Assembly: GCA_028290305.1 (NCBI GenBank)
Contig: JAQGKC010000066.1
Location: 1 to 12,302, forward strand
DNA: 12,302 nucleotides
Source of the DNA: Bradyrhizobium sp.
GTDB lineage: Bacteria > Pseudomonadota > Alphaproteobacteria > Rhizobiales > Xanthobacteraceae
Direction: 5' to 3'
Numbering within the stretch: position 1 is the stretch's first letter; the number at the start of each line of letters is the position of its first letter. The translations under genes and the position numbers were made by a program. Under the pieces are notes generated by a model, which worked only from the letters and a program-made list of their open reading frames with translations, was not told the origin of the DNA and ran no database searches. Below, one piece after another: positions 1 to 6,522 of this stretch.

Positions 1-250
1 TACCACCAACTTAGCGCCAGCGTCGGGGCGCCAGAACCACACGACTTCGCCGTCCGCAAAAGCGTTGTTCGTCCGCGCAATGATTGCGCTTCAACGCTCT
101 CGCGTCCATCGCATCCCGCTCCCAACGTCCGTGACGATCGCGAGCCGCCCCTCTTGCAGGTGCGGGATAACGCGAAGGGTAAGGGTGATTTTAGCAATCG
201 ACCAAGCGGAATATTTTTCGCCGAAGGACTCGACAGGTTTTCGCAATCCC
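1..250 (-). repeat. Decayed multicopy repeat-like tract, cut by the left edge
   Basis: On the minus strand this stretch reads as an open frame with the peptides AIVTDVGSGMRWTRER and, after a single TGA at 91-93, NNAFADGEVVWFWRPDAG, in the same frame up to the window edge. I recall very similar peptides from spurious ORFs scattered through Bradyrhizobium and Rhodopseudomonas annotations, which points to a dispersed repeat or the remnant of a former gene and not to a functional protein. There is no convincing start codon with a ribosome binding site, and the frame is interrupted. The right boundary is approximate. The repeat identity comes from memory of the family, not from a search. Confidence 0.4.
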
Positions 251-498
251 CGCCTGTCGGGCAAATCACGCCATAGGTTGTAGCGCGCTCGATGTCGGAC
301 GCGACATCTGATGTACCGCACATGACCCTGGCAGCAGGTCATGCATCGCTGCCTCAATGCCAATCGACGTGGACGCGTTGATCGGCGAAGCAGCGGCAGC
401 GCATCGGCTTGACGTTCCTGTTCCGAAGGAGCCTCAGTTCGCATCGCGCCGGCTCTCTCTGAGAGGTCGCCGACGAGGCGACTTTCGCTGGTTCCCGA
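251..498. other. Intergenic stretch with no supported gene
   Basis: No frame here has a good start and ribosome binding site, a recognisable domain, or continuity with a neighbour. Short open frames on the minus strand are arginine-rich, as expected of shadow frames in high-GC DNA. I see no tRNA or rRNA. Confidence 0.5.
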
Positions 499-516
499 AA
501 GTGCGGTACCGCACTT
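499..516. repeat. 18-bp perfect palindrome
   Basis: The half-site AAGTGCGGT is followed directly by its exact reverse complement ACCGCACTT. The palindrome lies immediately beyond the U-tract of the minus-strand terminator at 517-549 and about 83 bp upstream of the EcfG-type promoter. It could be an operator for a dimeric regulator or part of a hairpin. No regulator gene lies beside it. Confidence 0.5.
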
Positions 517-549
517 AAAAAACGCCTCGGTTTAGCCAAACGGCGAGGC
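515..549 (-). terminator. Rho-independent terminator on the minus strand
   Basis: Read on the minus strand, GCCTCG-CC-GTTT, loop GGCT, AAAC-CGAGGC forms a 10-bp stem with a 2-nt bulge, followed by G and six T (the A run at 517-522). This is a textbook intrinsic terminator facing left. No minus-strand coding gene ends near it, because the next gene to the right is the plus-strand kinase. It may therefore end a small RNA or an antisense transcript. The 11-nt segment at 526-536 can alternatively pair perfectly with 579-589, giving two mutually exclusive folds. Confidence 0.65.
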
Positions 550-598
550 TCTATTGAACCTTTCCTCATGCGTCTTGTGCTAAACCGAGAAACCAGGC

Positions 599-623
599 GG
601 AACCAATTGACGCTTAAGACGTT
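599..623 (+). promoter_or_regulatory. EcfG-type (general stress sigma factor) promoter
   Basis: GGAAC at 599-603 and CGTT at 620-623 are separated by exactly 16 nt. This matches the consensus GGAAC-N16/17-CGTT used by the EcfG/RpoE2/SigT sigma factor of the alphaproteobacterial general stress response. The predicted transcript start near 630 leaves a leader of under 20 nt before the kinase start at 647, with GGGAG as ribosome binding site at 637-641. The motif and spacing are read directly. Sigma-factor use is inferred from the family consensus. Confidence 0.75.
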
Positions 624-646
624 TCCGGGCCGTAGCGGGAGATGGA

Positions 647-2521
647 ATGGCCAACAGCAAAAAGCTCGAAAGAGATCTCCTCGATAGCGAGCGTAATTTC
701 CGGTTGCTGGTCGATGGAATCAGCGATTACGCGATTTATATGCTGGATCCCAAAGGCCACGTGACCAATTGGAACAGGGGTGCCGAGCGGATCAAGGGGT
801 ACAAGACAAGGGAGATCCTCGGCCAGCATTTCTCCGTCTTCTATACACCTGAGGATCGAGCGACCGACCTTCCGCGCCGCGCGCTGGAAATCGCCCGAAA
901 GGAAAAGCATTTTGTGACAGAAGGCTGGCGCTGCCGGAAAGACGGCTCGCGCTTTTTCGCCTCCGTGGTTATCGATCCTATTTACGAAAACCGGAAATTG
1001 ATCGGCTTCGCCAAGATCACGCGTGACATCACCGAACGTCAGCAAGCCTTGGCGGATCTTCTCAAAAGCGAAAGTCAGTTCAAGACGCTTGTCGGCAGTG
1101 TCACGGACTATGCCCTCTACATGCTCGACCCGACCGGCATCGTGTCAAACTGGAACGTCGGCGGCGAGCGCATCAAGGGCTACACAGCGGCCGAGATTGT
1201 CGGCCAGCATTTTTCCCGCTTCTACACTCCTGCTGATCAAGCCTCCGGCAAGCCCGCAAGAGCACTCCAGATCGCGCTGGATAACGGACGCTACGACGAG
1301 GAAGGATGGCGTGTCCGCAAAGACGGTTCGTTCTTCTGGGCAAGCGTCGTGATCGATCCCATTCGCTCCGAAAGCGGTGATCTCATTGGCTTCGCAAAAA
1401 TCACGCGCGACATCACTGAGCGCAAGGAAGCGCAGGACAAACTCCAACAGATTCAGCGCCAGCTTGCCGAGTCGCAAAAGCTCGACGCGCTCGGTCAATT
1501 GACCGGCGGGGTCGCACACGATTTCAATAATCTGTTGATGATCATTTCCGGCAACGTTCACACCGTCAAGAAAGAGGTCGTTAGTGAGAAGGGCCGACGG
1601 GCCGTGCACGCGATCGACGCCGCCTCGCAACGGGCGGCCACTCTCACCAGCCAACTGCTGACGTTTGCCCGCCGGCAAAACGTTCAGCCGCAACCCATTC
1701 GGCTGGCTGAGCGCCTGGACCGCCTGCGGGACGTCTTGACGAGCGGCCTCGGAAACGCCGTGTCGCTTTCGATCGACGTCGATGACGACGTCTGCACCAT
1801 TGTAGTCGATCCGGGCGAATTCGAAACCGCGCTCGTCAATCTCGTCCTGAATGCGCGCGACGCGATGCCGGACGGCGGTTCGGTCACCATCGCGGCAAAG
1901 AACGTTGCGGATTACGTCGCCATTTCGGTCGAAGACACCGGGGTCGGCATACCCCACGATATTGCCGCGAAAGTGTTCGATCCGTTTTTCACCACGAAAC
2001 CGGTCGGCAAAGGCACAGGACTTGGACTCTCGCAGGTGCACGGGTTTGCCCATCAGGCCGGCGGCACGGTCGCGCTGACGAGCACGCTCGGAAAAGGGAC
2101 AAGGATCACTATTTCTCTGCCGAAAGCGACCTGCCAATCCACAGCCGGGCAAGAAACGGATCCCGCACCGGGAAACGGCACGGTTCTTCTGGTCGAAGAC
2201 AATCCCGAGGTCGCAGTCGCCAGTATCGCCCTGCTGGAGCAACTCGGCTACACTGTTCGGTGGGCGCCGGACGCCGTGTCCGCGCTCGCCGAAATCGAGA
2301 GGGACGGTGTCGACATTGTCTTCACCGATGTCGTTATGCCGGGAAAAATGGATGGCGTTGGGCTCGCCAAAACCCTGCGTGAGCGGGACCCGAAATTGCC
2401 TATTCTTTTGATGACGGGTTACAGCGAGGCGGCAAAGGAGATTGGTTTGCAGTTCCCGATCCTGCGCAAGCCCTATCAGCTGCATGAACTGAGCCGCGAA
2501 CTGCAAAAGCTCATCGTTTAG
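647..2521 (+). CDS. PAS-PAS hybrid sensor histidine kinase with receiver domain
   Basis: This is a 624-residue two-component sensor, predicted cytoplasmic because no transmembrane segment or signal peptide is visible. Two PAS domains cover about 16-131 and 140-260. They are tandem near-copies, sharing YMLDP, ERIKGY, GQHFS, FYTP and FAKITRDITER. A HisKA dimerisation segment follows, with phosphoacceptor H291 in GGVAHDFNN. The ATPase domain shows the N box (N402 in LNARDAM), G1 (D430-TGVGI) and the F/G2 boxes (FDPFFTTKP, GKGTGLGLS). A receiver domain at about 512-624 has acidic E517/D518, phosphoacceptor D561 in FTDVVMP and K608 in LRKPY, so all key residues for autophosphorylation and internal phosphotransfer are present. 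The chosen ATG has GGGAG upstream and lies just behind an EcfG-type promoter, which suggests induction in the general stress response. The signal and output partner are not visible, and no separate response regulator gene is adjacent. Confidence 0.93.
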   Translation: MANSKKLERDLLDSERNFRLLVDGISDYAIYMLDPKGHVTNWNRGAERIKGYKTREILGQHFSVFYTPEDRATDLPRRALEIARKEKHFVTEGWRCRKDGSRFFASVVIDPIYENRKLIGFAKITRDITERQQALADLLKSESQFKTLVGSVTDYALYMLDPTGIVSNWNVGGERIKGYTAAEIVGQHFSRFYTPADQASGKPARALQIALDNGRYDEEGWRVRKDGSFFWASVVIDPIRSESGDLIGFAKITRDITERKEAQDKLQQIQRQLAESQKLDALGQLTGGVAHDFNNLLMIISGNVHTVKKEVVSEKGRRAVHAIDAASQRAATLTSQLLTFARRQNVQPQPIRLAERLDRLRDVLTSGLGNAVSLSIDVDDDVCTIVVDPGEFETALVNLVLNARDAMPDGGSVTIAAKNVADYVAISVEDTGVGIPHDIAAKVFDPFFTTKPVGKGTGLGLSQVHGFAHQAGGTVALTSTLGKGTRITISLPKATCQSTAGQETDPAPGNGTVLLVEDNPEVAVASIALLEQLGYTVRWAPDAVSALAEIERDGVDIVFTDVVMPGKMDGVGLAKTLRERDPKLPILLMTGYSEAAKEIGLQFPILRKPYQLHELSRELQKLIV

Positions 2522-3186
2522 CTGCTCGTGGCGACCAGCTTGATCAATTCCGGATCGTCAAAGGCTTTGGCCGTCATGAACGCGCCCGCGGCGATCATGT
2601 CGTCATGGCTGAGGCTTGTCCGGATTCCAATCGTCGCAATGCCCGCGGCGGACGCGGATTGAATTCCGGAACGGGAATCCTCGAAGGCGATCGACAGTTT
2701 GGCCACGGCGTTGACCGCGCGCAGGCCCTCCAGATACGGCAACGGATGCGGTTTGCCATGCGAAAGCTCATCGCCGATGACGAGCGCCTTGAACCGATGC
2801 GCGATTCCAAGTCCGGACAGCAGCATTTCGGCGTTGAGGCGCGGCGCGTTCGTGACCGCGACCATGGGGGTCCCGGCACGATCCGCCAGCGCGAGCAGCG
2901 TCAGTAATCCGGGGATCGGCCGGATTTTGCCGGCAACCAGCTTGCGGAAGGTTTCCTCCTTCTCGGCCATGATCGCCGATCGACGCTCGAGCGTTTCATT
3001 CGTCAGAAAGCGCTCACTGATCGACGCATTGGAGAAGCCCTGAAGCTCCTTTGAGAAACGCGCGTGATCGAAGCTGTGGCCGTGACGGCCGAGGATCTGA
3101 TTGAATGCTTCCAGATGAAGCGGATCGGTATCGGCAAGCGTGCCGTCGACATCGAACAGCAACGCCTTCCCCGGACCTAGCAACAT
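2518..3186 (-). CDS. HAD-superfamily hydrolase, beta-phosphoglucomutase/phosphatase-like
   Basis: This is a 222-residue cytosolic HAD subfamily I enzyme. It shows motif I D12-V-D14-G-T (nucleophile and acid/base Asp), motif II at T112-N113, motif III K145 in GKPHP, and motif IV E169-D170 in FEDSRSG. The helical cap lies at about 18-85, as in beta-phosphoglucomutase-like and phosphoglycolate phosphatase-like members. Substrate is probably a small phosphorylated sugar or acid and cannot be specified. I chose the ATG at 3184-3186 because GGGAG lies 8 nt before it; an ATG 11 codons earlier (3219) has no such site and lies next to the repeat. The gene converges on the kinase, sharing 4 bp at the two stop codons, with no terminator between them. 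Confidence 0.85.
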   Translation of the reverse strand: MLLGPGKALLFDVDGTLADTDPLHLEAFNQILGRHGHSFDHARFSKELQGFSNASISERFLTNETLERRSAIMAEKEETFRKLVAGKIRPIPGLLTLLALADRAGTPMVAVTNAPRLNAEMLLSGLGIAHRFKALVIGDELSHGKPHPLPYLEGLRAVNAVAKLSIAFEDSRSGIQSASAAGIATIGIRTSLSHDDMIAAGAFMTAKAFDDPELIKLVATSS

Positions 3187-3224
3187 CGAACGTTCTCCCA
3201 GGACAAAAAACCCAACCATCGCGC

Positions 3225-3326
3225 CTAGAGCCTTTCCGTTCCGATTGAATCGGAACGGAGGCTCTAGCTTCTTGTTTTGACGCGTTTTCTTTACGCGAAC
3301 CGGGACCCACTTCGCTGGAAAACGCT
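3225..3326. repeat. Palindromic dispersed repeat (Bradyrhizobium-type)
   Basis: The core at 3225-3267 is a long inverted repeat: CTAGAGCC then CCGTTCCGATT, a 1-nt centre, and the matching AATCGGAACGG and GGCTCTAG. A second small hairpin follows at 3281-3297 (CGCGT and ACGCG around 7 nt). The run continues as GCGAACCGGGACCCACTTCG and AAAACGCTC. I recall near-identical sequence in many intergenic regions of Bradyrhizobium and Rhodopseudomonas. The structure is seen directly, while the multicopy nature is recollection. The element sits just upstream of the HAD gene and could affect its leader or supply a transcript end. Confidence 0.7.
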
Positions 3327-3385
3327 CTGGTCAGTCGCACCGCAATGGGCCGTTTGCATGGCGTCGCCGAGCGAGAGGCGGGCCC

Positions 3386-3826
3386 TCAGCCGCAGTGCGG
3401 CTGACCCGAGAACGACAGCAGCAGGCCGCCCAGGCCATCCGGCTGCGAACAGGTTTTCACCTCGACGACCGGCTTGGGCGGATGGCTAACCTTGGCGAGC
3501 TTGATCTTCGGCCGGGGTTTCGGCAGCAGCACGCCTCGTCGATTGGGATGCGAAGCGGCGAGAGGCTGCGAACGTGTCTTCGCATTTTCCCCGGGCTCTT
3601 GCCGGCGAAGGGATTCGGTCGGCCGCTCCGGAGCAATCTCCGAAGGCAGGACATAGGCGACGGTGAGCTTGTCCGACTTCGTCAACGTGTCGTCACCGAG
3701 ACCAACGGCCACCAGCGTTGGATCGAGCACGCTTTCCTCGGCGGACGCGACCGGCGTGCATTTTGCGGCGAGCAATCCGCCGAGACCTGCAAGACAAATT
3801 GCAGCAAACCAAACTGTTCTGATCAA
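3386..3826 (-). CDS. Small exported protein of unknown function
   Basis: This is a 146-residue protein that I do not recognise. The N-terminus has an Arg followed by a hydrophobic stretch (4-21) and a likely signal peptidase I site after VASA (29), so it is probably periplasmic. C23 does not fit a lipobox because Lys precedes it. The middle (65-100) is polar and low in structure, then a Pro/Lys-rich linker at 102-124 leads to a terminus with C126, the hydrophobic patch GLGGLLLSF and C145. The start is TTG at 3826: an in-frame TAG lies six codons upstream and a G-rich GGGGG site precedes the TTG at suitable distance. It faces the same way as the CAP-domain gene upstream of it, 189 bp away. Signal peptide and conserved architecture make it likely real, but its function is unknown. 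Confidence 0.6.
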   Translation of the reverse strand: MIRTVWFAAICLAGLGGLLAAKCTPVASAEESVLDPTLVAVGLGDDTLTKSDKLTVAYVLPSEIAPERPTESLRRQEPGENAKTRSQPLAASHPNRRGVLLPKPRPKIKLAKVSHPPKPVVEVKTCSQPDGLGGLLLSFSGQPHCG

Positions 3827-4015
3827 TCTCGACCCCCAAAAGCCCTATCGAGAACGCGATCAATCAACCTTAATTTTGTGTTGCGCACAATCGGAGATGA
3901 GGTTTCAGGGGGGCGCCGGCTTTGATTTTGGTTAATGCGTGCGCGGTGCAGAGATGTCAGGATAGGGACGACACGCTGCAGCCCGTATAACTACGGCCGT
4001 CATTTCCACCCAACG

Positions 4016-4573
4016 TCAGATGCACAGACCGAGCAGACTGATGTGACACTTGCTGGACGACGGCTTGGCGGATGCCGGTTTGCGCGTCGCCGGCGCTGAC
4101 GCCGTCTCGACTTTCTTCTCACCCTTCTTCCTGCCCTTCGACGGCGGCGGTTCGTAGTCGCCGGCGATTTCCATCGACCAATAGGTGCGGCGGCCGCTGG
4201 CATCTTTGGCGCTCGCGACGCCGATGCGGCTGGCGTTGTGAAGCAACAGGTTCTTGCGGTGCTCGCCCGAATTGATCCACTGGCCGAGCGTCTTCTCGAA
4301 ACCGTCGTAGCCGTAGGCGATGTTCTCCGCGGCGCGCCCGGCGCGGGACGGCGCGATGCGCGAGGTGAAGGAGCCGAGAACCTCGTGGCTGAGATTGTTC
4401 TTCGCGGCCATCGCGCGCGCCTGCTCGGCTGCGATGCGATTGAGGGTGGCGTCCGAAGTGACCCGGACCTCGCCGTGCTGAAGACGGAATTTCGAGATCA
4501 GTTCGGCGGGGGACTCGGCGGCGGCCGAATGCGCGGACGCCGTCAACAGGAAAGCTGCGATCAACAATCTCAT
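4016..4573 (-). CDS. Secreted CAP-domain (SCP/PR-1, YkwD-like) protein
   Basis: This is a 185-residue exported protein. A signal peptide covers about 1-19 (MRLLIAAFLL, cleavage near SAAA). The CAP domain spans about 22-142: LNRIAAEQARAMAAKNNLSH with H63, AENIAYGY with E83, W99-x-x-S with H105 in HRKNLL, then RIGVA and the closing YWSMEIAG strand. These are the usual CAP cavity residues. Bacterial members are extracytoplasmic with mostly unknown biochemical roles. A Lys/Ala/Ser/Pro-rich tail at 143-175 ends in C176 and C184 around a short hydrophobic patch. I prefer the ATG at 4571-4573 (GAAGA nine nt upstream) over an in-frame TTG six codons earlier. The downstream neighbour is another exported protein with a similar tail design. 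Confidence 0.85.
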   Translation of the reverse strand: MRLLIAAFLLTASAHSAAAESPAELISKFRLQHGEVRVTSDATLNRIAAEQARAMAAKNNLSHEVLGSFTSRIAPSRAGRAAENIAYGYDGFEKTLGQWINSGEHRKNLLLHNASRIGVASAKDASGRRTYWSMEIAGDYEPPPSKGRKKGEKKVETASAPATRKPASAKPSSSKCHISLLGLCI

Positions 4574-4655
4574 GGCGCGATATGTCTTCAATTTCGGAAT
4601 GTCGGATGCCTTGGTGGGGGGAGTCGGCCGGGCGGTTCTTCGATTAATCTCACGC

Positions 4656-4755
4656 CGTCATGGCCGGGCTTGTTCTGGCTTGTCCGGCCATCCACGTGTT
4701 GGCTAATCGCATTTGGGGAAGTCGTGGATGCCCCGGGTCAAGCCCGGGCATGACG
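4656..4755. repeat. REP-like 100-bp inverted repeat
   Basis: CGTCATGGCCGGGCTTG at the left and CAAGCCCGGGCATGACG at the right form long arms, with CCATCCACG and CGTGGATG pairing inside and a short AT-richer loop (about 4697-4722). Elements of this form are common between Bradyrhizobium genes (from memory). The left arm carries an extra 10-nt unit: GGCTTGT occurs at 4667-4673 and again at 4677-4683, so the arms are not perfectly matched. It lies in the 405-bp gap between the CAP gene and the divergent MFS gene. Confidence 0.75.
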
Positions 4756-4795
4756 AGGCCTTGAGCTTATCCTCCCGTCGCTACCGCGAATTTTT

Positions 4796-4814
4796 GCCGA
4801 TTGAAACAATCGGC
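4796..4814. repeat. 8-bp inverted repeat with 3-nt spacer
   Basis: GCCGATTG, AAA and CAATCGGC form a perfect short hairpin or binding-site palindrome. It is preceded by TTTTT on the plus strand but not followed by a T-run on either strand, so it is not an intrinsic terminator. Its role is unknown; it lies 165 bp upstream of the MFS gene. Confidence 0.45.
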
Positions 4815-4865
4815 GACGCGTGAACGCGAAACTGGCATCGGAAACCTGTGAAAGACCGTTCCCAG

Positions 4866-4887
4866 GGTCGGCGGCACGCCGCCGACC
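4866..4887. promoter_or_regulatory. 22-bp GC-rich palindrome, possible operator
   Basis: GGTCGGCGGC and GCCGCCGACC are exact reverse complements around a 2-nt AC centre. The site ends 91 bp before the MFS start codon, inside the region that should hold the MFS promoter. Position and symmetry fit a dimeric repressor site, but no regulator gene is adjacent and I cannot place convincing -35/-10 boxes. GC-rich chance symmetry is possible. Confidence 0.4.
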
Positions 4888-4978
4888 AGCCATCCCGAAA
4901 CGAGGGTTGTGCGGCGCAGCACGAGCGATAAAACGCTGTTGAAGCAAACACAATTCCGAACAACGAAAGGTGATCTGC

Positions 4979-6229
4979 GTGGCGGATATTGATGCCGAGT
5001 GCCTGGAGGTATCTAGGCACCGTCCGATGGGATTCACCGAATTTATCGTGATGATCGCGGCCATCATGTCACTCAATCCGCTGGCGATGGACATGATGCT
5101 GCCGGCGCTGCCCGAGATCGGCTCGGCCTTTCACATCGATGTCGCCAACCGCCTGCAGATGGTGCTGTCGGCGTTCCTGATCGGTTTCGGCGTCGGCCAA
5201 TTCGTCATCGGACCCCTCTCCGACAGTTTTGGACGCCGTCCGGTCCTGATCGGCGGCATGATCCTCTACAGCGTCGCCAGCGTGCTCGCGATCGCTGCGC
5301 CGTCGTTCGAGACGCTGCTGCTGGCACGCGCGCTGGAGGGACTCGGAACCTCCGCGACCCGCGTGATTGCGACCTCGATCGTGCGCGACTGCTATGCGGG
5401 CCGCCGCATGGCCAGCGTCATGTCGCTGGCGATGATGGTTTTCATCGCCGTGCCGGTGGTGGCTCCGTCATTCGGGCAGGCCGTGATGCTGCTGGCACAG
5501 TGGCGAGGCATCTTCGTGGTGCTGATGCTGTGCGGCATCCTTGCCCTGCTCTGGACGTCGCTGCGCTTGCCGGAGACGCTGCCGGATTCGGATCGTAAGC
5601 CGTTTGCGGTCGGCACGGTGCTCGATTCCTTTCGGCAGACCGTGACGAACCGGCAAACGCTGGGCTATGCGCTGGCGACCGGCTGCATCATGGGCACGCT
5701 GTTCGGCTATGTCTTCTCGGCGCAGCAGGTGTTCGCCGGCATCTACCGGCTTGGGCACTATTTTCCGCTGGCGTTCGCTGCCGTCGCGGCATCCATCGCC
5801 GTCGCCGGCTTTTTGAATGCGAGGCTGGTCGGCCGGCTCGGCATGCGCGTGATCTCGCATGGCGCGCTGGTCGGCGCCCTGGTCGTCGCGGTGATCGCGT
5901 TCCTTTCGGCGAAGTTCGCCTTGCTGCCGCTGCCCCTGTTCATGGCCCTGTCGGCCCTGATGATGTTCGCGTTCGGGCTGACGTTTGCGAACTTCACGGC
6001 GCTTGCGATGGAGCCGCAAGGCCATAACGCCGGCACTGCGTCGTCGGTGTACGGGTCCGTCACCACCCTGGTGGGCATCGGCGCCGGCACGGTGATCGGC
6101 CAGGCGTTCGACGGCACGCTGGTGCCGTTCGCGACCGGATTCCTGCTCTGCACGCTGGCGGCGCTCGCACTCGTCATCGCCACGGAAAAGGGCCGGCTGT
6201 TCCGACCACACCATCAGGCCAGGGCTTGA
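4979..6229 (+). CDS. MFS multidrug exporter, Bcr/CflA family
   Basis: This is a 416-residue inner-membrane protein rich in hydrophobic segments, consistent with 12 transmembrane helices. The family signature loop between helices 2 and 3 is present as IGPLSDSFGRRPVLIGG. Helix 1 carries LNPLAMDMMLPALPEIG, and LARALEGLGTSATRV followed by RDCYAG matches the Bcr/CflA helix 4 region. Such carriers expel drugs or small metabolites using the proton gradient; the substrate here is unknown. I prefer GTG at 4979: AAAGGTGATC, close to the ideal ribosome binding site, lies 6 nt upstream. A GTG at 4970 would overlap that site, and the ATG at 5027 has no clear site. The start is divergent from the CAP gene. 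Two inverted repeats lie upstream, one of which could be an operator. Confidence 0.88.
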   Translation: MADIDAECLEVSRHRPMGFTEFIVMIAAIMSLNPLAMDMMLPALPEIGSAFHIDVANRLQMVLSAFLIGFGVGQFVIGPLSDSFGRRPVLIGGMILYSVASVLAIAAPSFETLLLARALEGLGTSATRVIATSIVRDCYAGRRMASVMSLAMMVFIAVPVVAPSFGQAVMLLAQWRGIFVVLMLCGILALLWTSLRLPETLPDSDRKPFAVGTVLDSFRQTVTNRQTLGYALATGCIMGTLFGYVFSAQQVFAGIYRLGHYFPLAFAAVAASIAVAGFLNARLVGRLGMRVISHGALVGALVVAVIAFLSAKFALLPLPLFMALSALMMFAFGLTFANFTALAMEPQGHNAGTASSVYGSVTTLVGIGAGTVIGQAFDGTLVPFATGFLLCTLAALALVIATEKGRLFRPHHQARA

Positions 6230-6243
6230 TCGCCATCCCGTGA

Positions 6244-6267
6244 TCGCCGGCCGTCGCGCGCCGGCGA
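6244..6267 (+). terminator. GC-rich hairpin after the MFS gene, weak terminator candidate
   Basis: TCGCCGGC at 6244-6251 and GCCGGCGA at 6260-6267 form a perfect 8-bp stem with an 8-nt loop, 15 bp beyond the MFS stop. There is no T-run behind it, so it would be a hairpin-only terminator or an RNA 3' stabiliser. Confidence 0.35.
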
Positions 6268-6522
6268 CCGCGCTCATCGAGAACTTTCGGGCTTTTCTGG
6301 CTGCTCTCGCCAGGCCTATGGTCGCTCGATCCCAAGTGATTGAAATCCGGCCGAAAAACCTCGTTGGCGCGAGGCGGTCGGCGATGGCTTTCGGACGCGA
6401 AATAGCCGCTCCACGCGTCATGTGCTGACGGCGGGCCCACGAACGCCAGCCTCGCTTCTTTTCCGCCACCGACGGCAGCAGCTCACGCAAAGTCAAATGG
6501 TGCGACGTCGCCGCTTCCGGCA
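6268..6522. other. Intergenic stretch with no supported gene
   Basis: This fills the gap between the MFS hairpin and the nitroreductase promoter. The open frames crossing it (for example a 62-codon GTG frame at 6240-6428, plus, and an 88-codon frame at 6174-6440, minus) lack ribosome binding sites and recognisable motifs. I see no RNA gene. Confidence 0.5.

Noticed and set aside
91..444. A 117-codon minus-strand frame as a gene
   Set aside because: It has no ribosome binding site, its sequence is Arg-rich, and part of it matches peptides I associate with dispersed repeats; treated as repeat remnant.
1145..2506. A 453-codon minus-strand frame opposite the kinase
   Set aside because: It fully overlaps the kinase, whose domains and catalytic residues are complete, and has no recognisable motif of its own.
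3252..3273. A second EcfG-like promoter starting from GGAAC in the palindromic repeat
   Set aside because: The -10 CGTT is absent at 16-17 nt spacing on either strand; the GGAAC belongs to the repeat arm.
3395..3925. A 176-codon plus-strand frame opposite the small exported protein
   Set aside because: The minus-strand frame has a signal peptide and ordered architecture; the plus frame has neither and ends in low-complexity sequence.
6240..6428. A 62-codon plus-strand frame after the exporter
   Set aside because: It has a GTG start without a ribosome binding site, begins inside the post-gene hairpin, and shows no motif.
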